Of a stretch of 64,000 bases of DNA, positions 44,541 through 52,310 are shown piece by piece. This stretch comes from Arenibacter algicola (GTDB lineage: Bacteria > Bacteroidota > Bacteroidia > Flavobacteriales > Flavobacteriaceae): assembly GCF_000733925.1 (NCBI RefSeq), contig NZ_JPOO01000003.1, positions 3,100,001 to 3,164,000 of the forward strand, read 5' to 3'. Numbering within the stretch: position 1 is the stretch's first letter; every line of letters starts with the position of its first letter. Under the pieces are notes generated by a model. That model saw only the letters and a list, made by a program, of their open reading frames with translations, was not told where the DNA came from and did no database searches. The position numbers and the translations under genes were made by a program.

Positions 44541-44810
44541 GAGCCTGCCTGCCGAAGGCAGGTGGAGTACAGAGGTTTTTTTGACAGTTATATCTTTAAA
44601 TTGAGGTCTCTCCCGATAACCATCGGGATGAGCCTGCTTGGCGGTAGGCAGGCTACCATTGACGTCTTTATTAATAGTCTCAATATGAATGATATGAATT
44701 GGTAACGATAGTCACTTCGACAGAGTCCCTTTTCGGGACGACGAGAAGTCACACATACTGGCCGGGAGCTGGATGTGCGATTTCTCATGTGCATTCGAAA
44801 TGACGATCTG
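44541..44810. repeat. Cluster of short intergenic hairpin repeats
   Basis: Within the 653-bp gap 44470-45122 five stem units occur. They are CCTGCC/GGCAGG (44548-44562), CCCGAT/ATCGGG (44612-44627), AGCCTGC/GCAGGCT (44631-44654), ACTTC..GTCCC/GGGAC..GAAGT (44714-44749) and GATTTCTC with CGAAATGAC (44779-44804). The last is like the GATTTCTC-n-CGAAATGAC repeats scattered in flavobacterial genomes. No gene is visible; the rest of the gap is AT-rich. Confidence 0.6.
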
Positions 44811-45122
44811 GAAACCTTCAGTTTATAACTCATACCTTTAACTGTCTCTCTACCTGTATCATATTTGATATTTACCCCAAAATCAAATTTTTAAAATCAT
44901 GTCATTTTATCCGCTTGAAAAATAAAATTTCTTGGGTCTCGACCGGACAAAATTATCATAAATAGCTCATTAATAATTAAATATAATTAGAACTCACGTT
45001 ATTTAAGCACATGGTTTTTAATATTCTTGGAGAAAGTATTGAAAACAAGCTTGGGTATAGAGTTCAGTCAAGCCTAAACCAATGGGTAATTTAATTATAT
45101 CGAAGAGAATTTACGTTGCATA

Positions 45123-45779
45123 TTAGGCATTACCGTTCCATTCCTTATAGAATTGCTCTAGATAGTCCAACATGAATTCGTGTCTTTTTTCAGCCAGTTT
45201 CTTGCCAGATTCAGTATTCATCTTGTCTTTTAGGAGCAGTAATTTTTCATAAAAATGATTTATGGTAGGCGCCTTGGATTTTTTGTACTCCTCCTTGGTC
45301 ATTTGTAGGTTGGGAGCAATTTCCGGATTATAAAGCTCCCTATTCTTAAAACCACCGTAGTTGAAGGCACGTGCAATTCCAATAGCGCCAATGGCATCCA
45401 AACGATCGGCATCCTGTACCACCTGCAATTCCTTGGACGTAAATAGCTTTTTGGAATCCAAACTGGATTTATAGGATATATTTTCAATAATCTTTACCAC
45501 GTGGTCCACTATCTTTTTATCTACCTCCAAAGATTGTAAAAACACAGATGCCATTTTTGGCCCAACGGTTTCATCCCCACCATTAAATTTAGCATCTGCA
45601 ATATCGTGTAGCAATGCCCCGAGGCTAACCACAAGTACATCTACCTTTTCATCTTTTGCTATAAGAAGGGTGTTCTTAAAGACCCGCTGGATATGGAACC
45701 AATCGTGTCCCCCTTCTGCGCCTTTCAATGTTTCTTTAACAAAGGCAATTGTTTCCTCTATGATTTGGGTGTTGGTCAT
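45123..45779 (-). CDS. HD-domain phosphohydrolase
   Basis: A 218-residue HD-family metal-dependent phosphohydrolase. The metal ligands are H..HD..D: HDWFHIQRV provides the first His, LLHDIAD the HD pair, and QDADRLDAIGAIGIARAF the final Asp. Substrate probably a nucleotide or phosphoester; unknown. The ATG overlaps the stop of the acyltransferase gene by four bases (45776-45779), so both are translated in a coupled operon. Confidence 0.87.
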   Translation of the reverse strand: MTNTQIIEETIAFVKETLKGAEGGHDWFHIQRVFKNTLLIAKDEKVDVLVVSLGALLHDIADAKFNGGDETVGPKMASVFLQSLEVDKKIVDHVVKIIENISYKSSLDSKKLFTSKELQVVQDADRLDAIGAIGIARAFNYGGFKNRELYNPEIAPNLQMTKEEYKKSKAPTINHFYEKLLLLKDKMNTESGKKLAEKRHEFMLDYLEQFYKEWNGNA

Positions 45780-46513
45780 GCAGATGTAATTATGGCCTGG
45801 GTTATAGTTCTTTCAATGTTTTCTATGAGTTCTTCCACATCCCCGGCGTTTTCCAATGGCCTATGTACTTCAAAGCTTATGTGATTACCAATTCCATAAG
45901 GAAATTTGCCGTATTTCAACATTTTCCAGGAATTGTTGATGCTAATGGGGATAATCAGGGCGGAAGGGGCCTTTTTTAAAAGGATCTTTAATCCAGTGGT
46001 ATGGAATTTTTTTGGTTGTCCCGTCTTACTTCTGGTACCCTCCGGGAATATAACGGCGGAACGATTGTATTTTTGGATATAAGCGCCCAGTTTTGCAATT
46101 TCTGTTAGGGACTGCCTATTATCCTTTCTATTTATGAGTACCGAACCGCCATGCCTTAGGTTATAGGACACGCTGGGTATTCCTTTGCCCAATTCCATCT
46201 TACTCACAAATTTGGGGTGATGTTTTCGCATGTGCCAAATAATAGGGGGTATATCGTGCATACTTTGATGGTTGAGCACAATAATGGCCGGTCTATCGGT
46301 TGGTATATCTTGTGGATTGTTAAAGGTATAACGGGTTCCAAGTACATGGGTACAGCGAAGCAGGCAGAGGTTCAATAGAGCCACACTTTTTCGGTGGGCA
46401 TTATAGCCGAACCAATTAAAACAGACCCATTGAACGGGATGGAACAGAAGCAATGTTAACCCAAATAATATGAGGTAAAGGGCAGACAAAGGAAATGCCA
46501 ATACTTTTTGCAT
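45776..46513 (-). CDS. plsC: 1-acyl-sn-glycerol-3-phosphate acyltransferase-like protein
   Basis: About 245 residues. The acyltransferase motif I HX4D is NHQSMHD (His82, Asp87), motif III is FPEGTRSKTG, and the N-terminal 30 residues are hydrophobic (membrane anchoring). It transfers an acyl chain to lysophosphatidic acid or a related acceptor. The ATG at 46513 lies directly after the terminator of the bacilliredoxin gene, so transcription probably starts within that gap. Confidence 0.85.
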   Translation of the reverse strand: MQKVLAFPLSALYLILFGLTLLLFHPVQWVCFNWFGYNAHRKSVALLNLCLLRCTHVLGTRYTFNNPQDIPTDRPAIIVLNHQSMHDIPPIIWHMRKHHPKFVSKMELGKGIPSVSYNLRHGGSVLINRKDNRQSLTEIAKLGAYIQKYNRSAVIFPEGTRSKTGQPKKFHTTGLKILLKKAPSALIIPISINNSWKMLKYGKFPYGIGNHISFEVHRPLENAGDVEELIENIERTITQAIITSA

Positions 46514-46522
46514 GCTACAAAA

Positions 46523-46552
46523 ATAAAAAACCGCTCTTTTACAAAGCGGTTT
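46523..46552 (-). terminator. Intrinsic terminator after the bacilliredoxin gene
   Basis: On the minus strand AAACCGCT (46552-46545) pairs with AGCGGTTT (46535-46528), followed by TTTTATTTTT. Clear rho-independent form, between the bacilliredoxin stop and the plsC start. Confidence 0.85.
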
Positions 46553-46594
46553 CATTCAATAATATTTAATGAATATTAATGGGGTATTCCCACA

Positions 46595-47005
46595 TTAACA
46601 AAATTCGTTGTAAGCTTCCATTAAATTCTCTGCAATCACTTCTGCAGGCCTACCTTCAATATGATGACGTTCTATCATGTGTACCAATTCTCCGTCTTTG
46701 AACAATGCCATACTTGGCGAAGATGGTGGAAAAGGGATCATGGCATTCCTGGCGGCATTCACAGCTTCAGTGTCTACACCGGCAAAAACGGTTACCAAAT
46801 GGTTTGGTTTTTTTGGATTCTGAAGGCTCATTTTGGCAGCAGGTCTTGCATTGGCGGCTGCACAGCCACAAACCGAATTGACCACTACCAAGGTAGTTCC
46901 TTCCTTCCCAAGGGCACTTTTAACCGCATCGGCTGTATATAGTTCTTCAAAACCGGCTATTGCCAAGTCTTGTCTCATAGGTTTTACTAATTCTGCAGGA
47001 TACAT
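46595..47005 (-). CDS. BrxA/BrxB-family bacilliredoxin
   Basis: About 136 residues of thioredoxin fold in the YphP/YqiW family. The active site is Cys46-Gly-Cys48 (VNSVCGCAAANARP), used to remove bacillithiol-type mixed disulfides in Firmicutes; Bacteroidota also make bacillithiol in some lineages. The start is the ATG at 47005 (MYPAELV); a 16-codon upstream extension is not supported. A TATCTTTG -7 box precedes it. Confidence 0.9.
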   Translation of the reverse strand: MYPAELVKPMRQDLAIAGFEELYTADAVKSALGKEGTTLVVVNSVCGCAAANARPAAKMSLQNPKKPNHLVTVFAGVDTEAVNAARNAMIPFPPSSPSMALFKDGELVHMIERHHIEGRPAEVIAENLMEAYNEFC

Positions 47006-47040
47006 AATATATATTTTTATTCGATTATTGATAAAGTTTT

Positions 47041-47048
47041 CAAAGATA
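47041..47048 (-). promoter_or_regulatory. -7 box of the bacilliredoxin gene (TATCTTTG)
   Basis: On the minus strand TATCTTTG fits TAnnTTTG, 35 bp before the ATG. It is divergent from the box at 47117, about 70 bp away. Confidence 0.5.
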
Positions 47049-47116
47049 ACCATTTTAAGGCATCCTAACTAAATACCTTAACTTTTCATTAAACCTTCTA
47101 TTGTACCTTAAAATTA

Positions 47117-47124
47117 TATCTTTG
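47117..47124 (+). promoter_or_regulatory. -7 box of the TerB-DnaJ gene (TATCTTTG)
   Basis: TATCTTTG fits TAnnTTTG and lies 18 bp before the ATG at 47143, selecting that start over a longer in-frame reading that would begin upstream of the box. Confidence 0.5.
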
Positions 47125-47142
47125 CCAAAATTTGAAATAAAG

Positions 47143-47880
47143 ATGATTAAATGGTTTGCCGCAATATTGGGGTATTATGTCTTTAGGTTTCCTGGGGCTA
47201 TACTGGGATTTATTATAGGTAGCTTTTTCGATAATTTGAAAAGCTCTGGCAGTGGGGGAGGGCGTTCTGTTTTTAGGGATATTACCCAACAGCATGTATC
47301 TCCGGCCGATTTTGAGATCAATTTGCTTTCCCTTTGTTCCATTGTCATAAAGGCGGACGGTTCCGTTAGTCAGACAGAGATGGATTATGTAAGACGATAT
47401 TTTGTAAGCACCTATGGGAAGGATAAGGCCAATGCCATTTTTAGGACCTTTAATGAGGTGGTTAAAAAAAGGGAAGTCTCGGCCGAACGTATATGCAACT
47501 ATCTAAATCAGCGTACCAGATATGAAGTTAGGCTTCAATTATTGCATTTTTTGTTTGGTATAGCCCAAGCGGATGGTACCCTGCGCCCTGCGGAAATCGG
47601 TAAGATTTCGGAAATAGCAGGTTATTTTAGGGTAAGCAATATAGATTTTGAAAGTATTAAGGCCATGTTTATCAAATCGGCCGATAATGCCTACAAAATA
47701 TTGGAAATTGAAAAAACGGTGACGGACGATGAAGTTAAAAAGGCTTATAGGACCATGGCCAAAAAATATCATCCTGACAGGGTAAATACTGAAAACGAAG
47801 CTATTAAGAAAGGGGCCGAGGAAAAGTTTAAGGAAGTTCAGAAAGCCTATGAGATTATTCAACAAGAAAGAGGTCTTTAG
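47143..47880 (+). CDS. TerB-like plus C-terminal J-domain protein (DjlA-like)
   Basis: About 245 residues. The N-terminus has a Gly-rich hydrophobic segment (about 5-30) as in membrane-anchored DjlA. A TerB-like helical domain (about 50-175) contains ADGSVSQTEM and QADGTLRPAE, the metal-binding-like repeats. A C-terminal J domain (about 183-245) has the HPD motif at 210-212 (KKYHPDR). It should stimulate a DnaK-type chaperone at the membrane. Divergent from the bacilliredoxin gene. Confidence 0.88.
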   Translation: MIKWFAAILGYYVFRFPGAILGFIIGSFFDNLKSSGSGGGRSVFRDITQQHVSPADFEINLLSLCSIVIKADGSVSQTEMDYVRRYFVSTYGKDKANAIFRTFNEVVKKREVSAERICNYLNQRTRYEVRLQLLHFLFGIAQADGTLRPAEIGKISEIAGYFRVSNIDFESIKAMFIKSADNAYKILEIEKTVTDDEVKKAYRTMAKKYHPDRVNTENEAIKKGAEEKFKEVQKAYEIIQQERGL

Positions 47881-47917
47881 AACATTAATTAAATAAATCT
47901 AAATTTTATTCTGGACA

Positions 47918-48502
47918 ATGGGAAATTTTTGGTTTTATATTCAGATGGGATTGGAGCATGTTTTGGATTTGGATGCCTATGACCATATTTTGTTCTTGGC
48001 AGCCCTGGCGGTTCCGTTTACCTTTGCAAACTGGAAAAAAATATTGGTGCTCGCCACTATTTTTACAATTGCACATTGCGCCTCCCTTGCCCTTTCGGTG
48101 TATGGGGTATTGACAGTTGATGTTGGGTTGATAGAGTTTCTAATTCCTATTACTATTTTTTTTACTGTTATTCACAATCTATTCCATGCCAATAAAGTCG
48201 CAGAGCATAGGGATATGGTACTTTATAGTGTAGCAACCGGATTCTTTGGCCTCGTTCATGGTTTTGGGTTCTCCAATTACTTTAAGATGCTGATGGCCGG
48301 GGAAGAGGAAAAAATCTCTCCCTTACTGGGTTTTGCGGTGGGTATAGAATTTTCCCAAATATTAATTCTACTGGCGGTACTCTGCATGAATTATATTGTA
48401 AGATCTTTATTTACGGTTAAACAACCTCTTTTTACCCAAGTTACATCGATTATTATCCTATTGATTACAATACCTATGTTGTTTGCTACGTTTCCTTGGT
48501 AG
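47918..48502 (+). CDS. HupE/UreJ-family membrane protein
   Basis: A 194-residue polytopic membrane protein with about six hydrophobic segments. The start has GLEHVLDLDAYDHILFLAAL, the HupE/UreJ signature region with conserved His and Asp, and FGLVHGFGFSNYF carries the second His motif. HupE/UreJ are nickel or cobalt permease-like; the role of these short stand-alone versions is unclear. Starts 37 bp after the TerB-DnaJ stop, probably co-transcribed. Confidence 0.8.
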   Translation: MGNFWFYIQMGLEHVLDLDAYDHILFLAALAVPFTFANWKKILVLATIFTIAHCASLALSVYGVLTVDVGLIEFLIPITIFFTVIHNLFHANKVAEHRDMVLYSVATGFFGLVHGFGFSNYFKMLMAGEEEKISPLLGFAVGIEFSQILILLAVLCMNYIVRSLFTVKQPLFTQVTSIIILLITIPMLFATFPW

Positions 48503-48616
48503 AGTTTGGCTAAATCTTAACCTTTCTGGATTGTATGGGTTGTAGCTAGAAGCTATCTTAGTATGGAAAAGTTATATTATTCCCAATTCGCTAATATTTT
48601 CAATAAAAAGTTCCCT

Positions 48617-48624
48617 TACCTTTG
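48617..48624 (+). promoter_or_regulatory. -7 box upstream of dCMP deaminase gene (TACCTTTG)
   Basis: TACCTTTG fits TAnnTTTG, about 88 bp before the ATG at 48713. It is in the 210-bp gap after the HupE-like gene, in which no other feature is evident. Confidence 0.45.
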
Positions 48625-48712
48625 TAAAAGCAAACCATTGGGGTAACGGCTAAGGGGTCTGGAGACATTTATAAGGGAAATGGGCTCGTGAATAAATGGG
48701 AAAAATCAACGG

Positions 48713-49147
48713 ATGAAGGAACGTAAACAGGAAAAGTACGACAAGGCTTACTTACGTATGGCCAGTGAATGGGGCAAACTCTCCTTTTGCAAACGCAAGC
48801 AGGTAGGGGCAATAATAGTGAAGGATAGGATGATAATTTCAGATGGTTACAATGGGACTCCGACCGGATTTGAAAATATTTGCGAGGACGAAGAAGGATA
48901 TACCAAATGGTATGTTCTACATGCCGAGGCTAATGCCATATCCAAAGTAGCCTCTTCCACCCAGTCCTGTGAAGGTGCCACATTGTACATAACATTGTCA
49001 CCTTGTAAGGAATGCAGTAAGTTAATACATCAGTCTGGCATAAAACGTGTAGTATATCAGACAGCTTATAAAGATAACTCTGGATTGCAATTTCTTGAAA
49101 AAGCCGGAGTGCAGCTCGTTCACCTGCCCATTATTGTGAACGTGTAA
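48713..49147 (+). CDS. dCMP/cytidine deaminase-like protein
   Basis: A 144-residue zinc deaminase of the deoxycytidylate deaminase family. Zinc ligands are the His of HAEANA (His70, catalytic Glu72) and Cys98/Cys101 of SPCKECS. The YNGTPTGFENICED block is the dCMP deaminase signature region. Converts dCMP to dUMP for dTMP synthesis. Its stop is 15 bp from the S41 protease start, suggesting co-transcription. Confidence 0.9.
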   Translation: MKERKQEKYDKAYLRMASEWGKLSFCKRKQVGAIIVKDRMIISDGYNGTPTGFENICEDEEGYTKWYVLHAEANAISKVASSTQSCEGATLYITLSPCKECSKLIHQSGIKRVVYQTAYKDNSGLQFLEKAGVQLVHLPIIVNV

Positions 49148-49162
49148 ATGCCATTTTGAATC

Positions 49163-50788
49163 ATGAAGAGAAAAAATTCCTACATATGGCCCACAATAAT
49201 TGCCCTGGCTCTGGCCGCGGGTATATTCGTGGGTGGAAAATTGAATTTTAATGATTCTCCCGAGAAGCTTTTCACCACCAATTCAAAAAAGGATAAACTC
49301 AACAGATTAATAGATTATATAGATTACGAGTATGTAGACGAAATTAATACGGACAGTATTGTAGATGTCACCGTAAACAATATTCTGGAGAAATTGGATC
49401 CACATTCGGTTTACATCCCCAAACAGGAGATGGATAAGGTCTCCGAGAATATGAAAGGCGATTTTGTAGGGATAGGCGTTAATTTCTATATGTACAAGGA
49501 TACTATTTCCGTGATTAGGACTATTGAGGACGGACCAAGCTTTCTCAAAGGTCTTCAAGCGGGAGACAGGATATTAATGGCAGATAATGATACTCTGTTC
49601 GGGGAAAACATCCCCAATAACCTGGTTGTTGAAAAATTAAAGGGCAAAAAGGGATCTCCGGTAAGATTGCAGGTTTATAGGAAGGACGATAATAGGACCT
49701 TTAGTGTAAATATAAAACGGGATGTGGTTCCCATAAAAAGTGTGGAGGCCTACTTTATGCTGACCAACGATATGGGCTATATCAAGGTCAATCGTTTTGC
49801 CGAATCAACCTATAAGGAGTTTAAGAAGGCCTTGAGAAAATTAGAGGCCCAAGGAGCAAAGAAATTAACCTTGGATCTAAGGGATAACCCCGGGGGATAT
49901 TTGGGGATTGCAGAACAAATGGCGGATGAATTTCTGGCCGATGGGAAATTGATTTTGTTCACCAAAAACAAAAAGGGCAAGATAGATAAAGTGTTTGCTA
50001 CTAAAAAAGGGGATTTTGAGGATAAACCCGTGTACGTGTTAATTAATGAGCGTTCCGCTTCTGCCAGCGAAATCATAGCCGGATCCTTACAGGATAATGA
50101 TATAGGCACTATTGTTGGGCGCAGGTCTTTTGGCAAGGGTCTGGTGCAGCGCGAAATGGATTTGGGGGACGGCTCTGCCGTTCGCTTAACCGTATCCCGA
50201 TATTATACCCCTACCGGGCGTTCCATTCAGAAATCCTACGAAAAGGGAAACAAGGATTATTATCAGAAATTTACAGATCGCTACCATAGCGGGGAACTAA
50301 TTTCGGTAGACAGTATTAAAGTAGCCGATTCACTAAAGTTTAAAACTCCAAAAGGCAAGGTGGTCTATGGCGGAGGAGGTATTATCCCGGATGTTTTTGT
50401 GCCCATTGGGTCCAACGAATCGGAATATTTTGAAAGCATGGAAAGTTTGGGCTTTTTGTCCTATTTTGTGTTTGAGCATTTGGATGGGAACAGGGCACAG
50501 TATAAAGGGTATTCCAAAGAAGAATTTATAAATAACTTTAGAGTGGATGATATCCTTTTTGAGGTATTTATAGATTATTGTCTGGAAAGAAATATCAAGT
50601 TGGACTTTTATGCTTTTGAAGAAAGGATAAAGCTATATATTAAGGCAACCCTGGCAGAACAGTTGTTCGACCCCAATGTCTATGCCAAAATAAAAAGTGG
50701 CGGGGATGATATGTTAATGAAGGTGCTGGAATTGGATAAACCAACTATAAGGCAAAAAGAAGCTGATAGGATCGAAGCTACCAACTAA
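49163..50788 (+). CDS. S41-family C-terminal processing peptidase
   Basis: A 541-residue tail-specific protease (CtpA/Prc-like). A membrane-anchoring N-terminus (about 7-25) is followed by a PDZ domain (about 85-180, GVNFYMYKDTISVIRTIEDG) and the S41 core. The core has the SASASE active-site segment (residues 298-303) and the catalytic Lys in RRSFGKGLVQ near 330. It clips the C-termini of periplasmic or membrane substrates. Its last four bases overlap the convergent 67-aa gene. Confidence 0.92.
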   Translation: MKRKNSYIWPTIIALALAAGIFVGGKLNFNDSPEKLFTTNSKKDKLNRLIDYIDYEYVDEINTDSIVDVTVNNILEKLDPHSVYIPKQEMDKVSENMKGDFVGIGVNFYMYKDTISVIRTIEDGPSFLKGLQAGDRILMADNDTLFGENIPNNLVVEKLKGKKGSPVRLQVYRKDDNRTFSVNIKRDVVPIKSVEAYFMLTNDMGYIKVNRFAESTYKEFKKALRKLEAQGAKKLTLDLRDNPGGYLGIAEQMADEFLADGKLILFTKNKKGKIDKVFATKKGDFEDKPVYVLINERSASASEIIAGSLQDNDIGTIVGRRSFGKGLVQREMDLGDGSAVRLTVSRYYTPTGRSIQKSYEKGNKDYYQKFTDRYHSGELISVDSIKVADSLKFKTPKGKVVYGGGGIIPDVFVPIGSNESEYFESMESLGFLSYFVFEHLDGNRAQYKGYSKEEFINNFRVDDILFEVFIDYCLERNIKLDFYAFEERIKLYIKATLAEQLFDPNVYAKIKSGGDDMLMKVLELDKPTIRQKEADRIEATN

Positions 50789-50988
50789 TCCTGCTCAATT
50801 TTTTTCTGGATTTTTTTGGAAGTACTATAAATCAACAAAAGTACTATGGCACATAAGGCGGCCAAGATTCCAATTAAGGCTATTATGCTATTTCCTTGAA
50901 AAGGTTCCTTAAAATCTACCAAGGTCACGTTATAGGCAATTAAGCCCAATCCCAGTACAATAAGAATTACTATTAAAATTTTGTTCAT
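50785..50988 (-). CDS. Small two-helix membrane protein (67 aa)
   Basis: 67 residues with two transmembrane segments (about 3-22 and 37-56) and a basic C-terminus (SKKIQKKIEQD). No recognised family. The stop overlaps the S41 protease stop on the other strand by four bases. It starts 20 bp after the MarC stop in the same direction, so it is probably co-transcribed with MarC. Confidence 0.65.
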   Translation of the reverse strand: MNKILIVILIVLGLGLIAYNVTLVDFKEPFQGNSIIALIGILAALCAIVLLLIYSTSKKIQKKIEQD

Positions 50989-51008
50989 CTGATCGATTGC
51001 TTAAAAGA

Positions 51009-51587
51009 TTAAAATAACTGGTTGATATTCGAGGTAAATAGCTTCACAGCGATGGCCAAAAGTATAACACCAAATATTTTTCGGATTACATTAAGTCCGT
51101 TTTTACCCAAAATATGCTCTATTCTTCTAGAGGACTTCAGGACAAAGTAAACAAAAATAACATTTATAACTATGGCAACAATGATATTCTCTACGTAGTA
51201 TTCTGCCCTTAATGAAAGTAAAGTGGTTACTGTACCGGCACCGGCAATCAAGGGAAAGGCAATTGGTACTATAGAGGCGCTTTCGGGTTGATCGTCCCTG
51301 TATAGGGTGATTCCCAAAATCATCTCTATGGCCAAAAAGAAGATCACAAAAGACCCGGCAACGGCAAAAGAGTTGACATCGATCCCTATTAGATTTAAAA
51401 TTTCTTCCCCTACAAATAAAAAGGCCACCATAATACAGGCCGAAACAACAGAGGCTTTACCCGATTGGATATGTCCCACTTTGTTCCTTAGGGAAATTAT
51501 GATAGGGACGCTCCCTATTATATCTATAACCGCAAAAAGTACCATACTGGCAGTAACTATTTCCCGAAAATTAAAATTGAATTCCAT
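51009..51587 (-). CDS. MarC-family integral membrane protein
   Basis: A 192-residue, about six-helix membrane protein of the MarC/YchE family. The N-terminal ASMVLFAVIDIIGSVPIII and the central PIAFPLIAGAGTVTTLLSL are the two homologous half motifs with conserved Pro and Gly-Thr-Val. Function is still unknown despite old links to antibiotic resistance. It heads the MarC-67aa pair. Confidence 0.88.
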   Translation of the reverse strand: MEFNFNFREIVTASMVLFAVIDIIGSVPIIISLRNKVGHIQSGKASVVSACIMVAFLFVGEEILNLIGIDVNSFAVAGSFVIFFLAIEMILGITLYRDDQPESASIVPIAFPLIAGAGTVTTLLSLRAEYYVENIIVAIVINVIFVYFVLKSSRRIEHILGKNGLNVIRKIFGVILLAIAVKLFTSNINQLF

Positions 51588-51712
51588 AATTAAAAAAATA
51601 TAATCCTAGTTTCTAACGTACATGTTGGCCTTTCCTAGCTAAGACGCGGCAAATTTACGTTTAATTAGGGGTATTTGGATTTATTTAAAGGAAAATATAT
51701 GCCTTAAAGAAT

Positions 51713-51720
51713 TATATTTG
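51713..51720 (+). promoter_or_regulatory. -7 box of the DUF3109 gene (TATATTTG)
   Basis: TATATTTG fits TAnnTTTG, 17 bp before the ATG at 51738. A TTTG at 51674 is too distant to be its -33. Confidence 0.45.
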
Positions 51721-51737
51721 TCGCCTAATAAAATGGT

Positions 51738-52310
51738 ATGTTCCAACTGGGAAAAACAATAGTATCGGAGGAAATTATTGAGAACGATTTCGTCTGTAAT
51801 TTAAGTGCCTGTAAGGGGGCCTGTTGCGTTGATGGCGAAGCCGGAGCACCCCTTGAAGATAAGGAAACAGAGATTTTGGTAGATATCTATAGCAAGGTAA
51901 AACCCTTTTTACGTCCCGAAGGTATTGCTGAAATAGAAAAGCAGGGGGCCTTTATTCGTGGGGAGGATGGTGAATGGGAAACGCCTTTGGTGAATGGCAG
52001 TGAATGTGCTTATGTAATCTTTGATGACAAGGGTATCACCAAATGCGGCCTCGAAGAGGCATATAATCAAGGAGCTACCAAATGGAAAAAGCCTGTATCC
52101 TGTCATTTGTACCCCATACGTGTACGCGAGTATTCGGAACTTACGGCAGTGAACTATCATAAATGGGAAATCTGTGATCCTGCATGTTCCTTGGGCAAGG
52201 AGCTTAAGGTTCCAATTTACAAATTTGTAAAGGAGGCCTTGATTCGCAAGTTTGGAAAAAAATGGTATGCCGAATTGGAGCAAATTGCCCTAGAGCATAC
52301 TAATGGGTAG
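51738..52310 (+). CDS. DUF3109 family Cys-rich protein
   Basis: A 190-residue cytoplasmic protein of the DUF3109 family, distantly YkgJ-like. The N-terminal cluster CNLSACKGACCVDG (about 20-33) is followed by further cysteines (GSECAY, TKCGLEEA, VSCHLYPIRVREY, ICDPACSLG), probably binding zinc or an iron-sulfur cluster. Function is unknown. The start agrees with the promoter box. Its last 11 bases overlap the convergent histidine-kinase gene. Confidence 0.88.
   Translation: MFQLGKTIVSEEIIENDFVCNLSACKGACCVDGEAGAPLEDKETEILVDIYSKVKPFLRPEGIAEIEKQGAFIRGEDGEWETPLVNGSECAYVIFDDKGITKCGLEEAYNQGATKWKKPVSCHLYPIRVREYSELTAVNYHKWEICDPACSLGKELKVPIYKFVKEALIRKFGKKWYAELEQIALEHTNG

Noticed and set aside
44541..44654. 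Possible CRISPR array from repeated GCCTGCC units
   Set aside because: Units are unequal hairpins with no regular spacers and no cas genes nearby.
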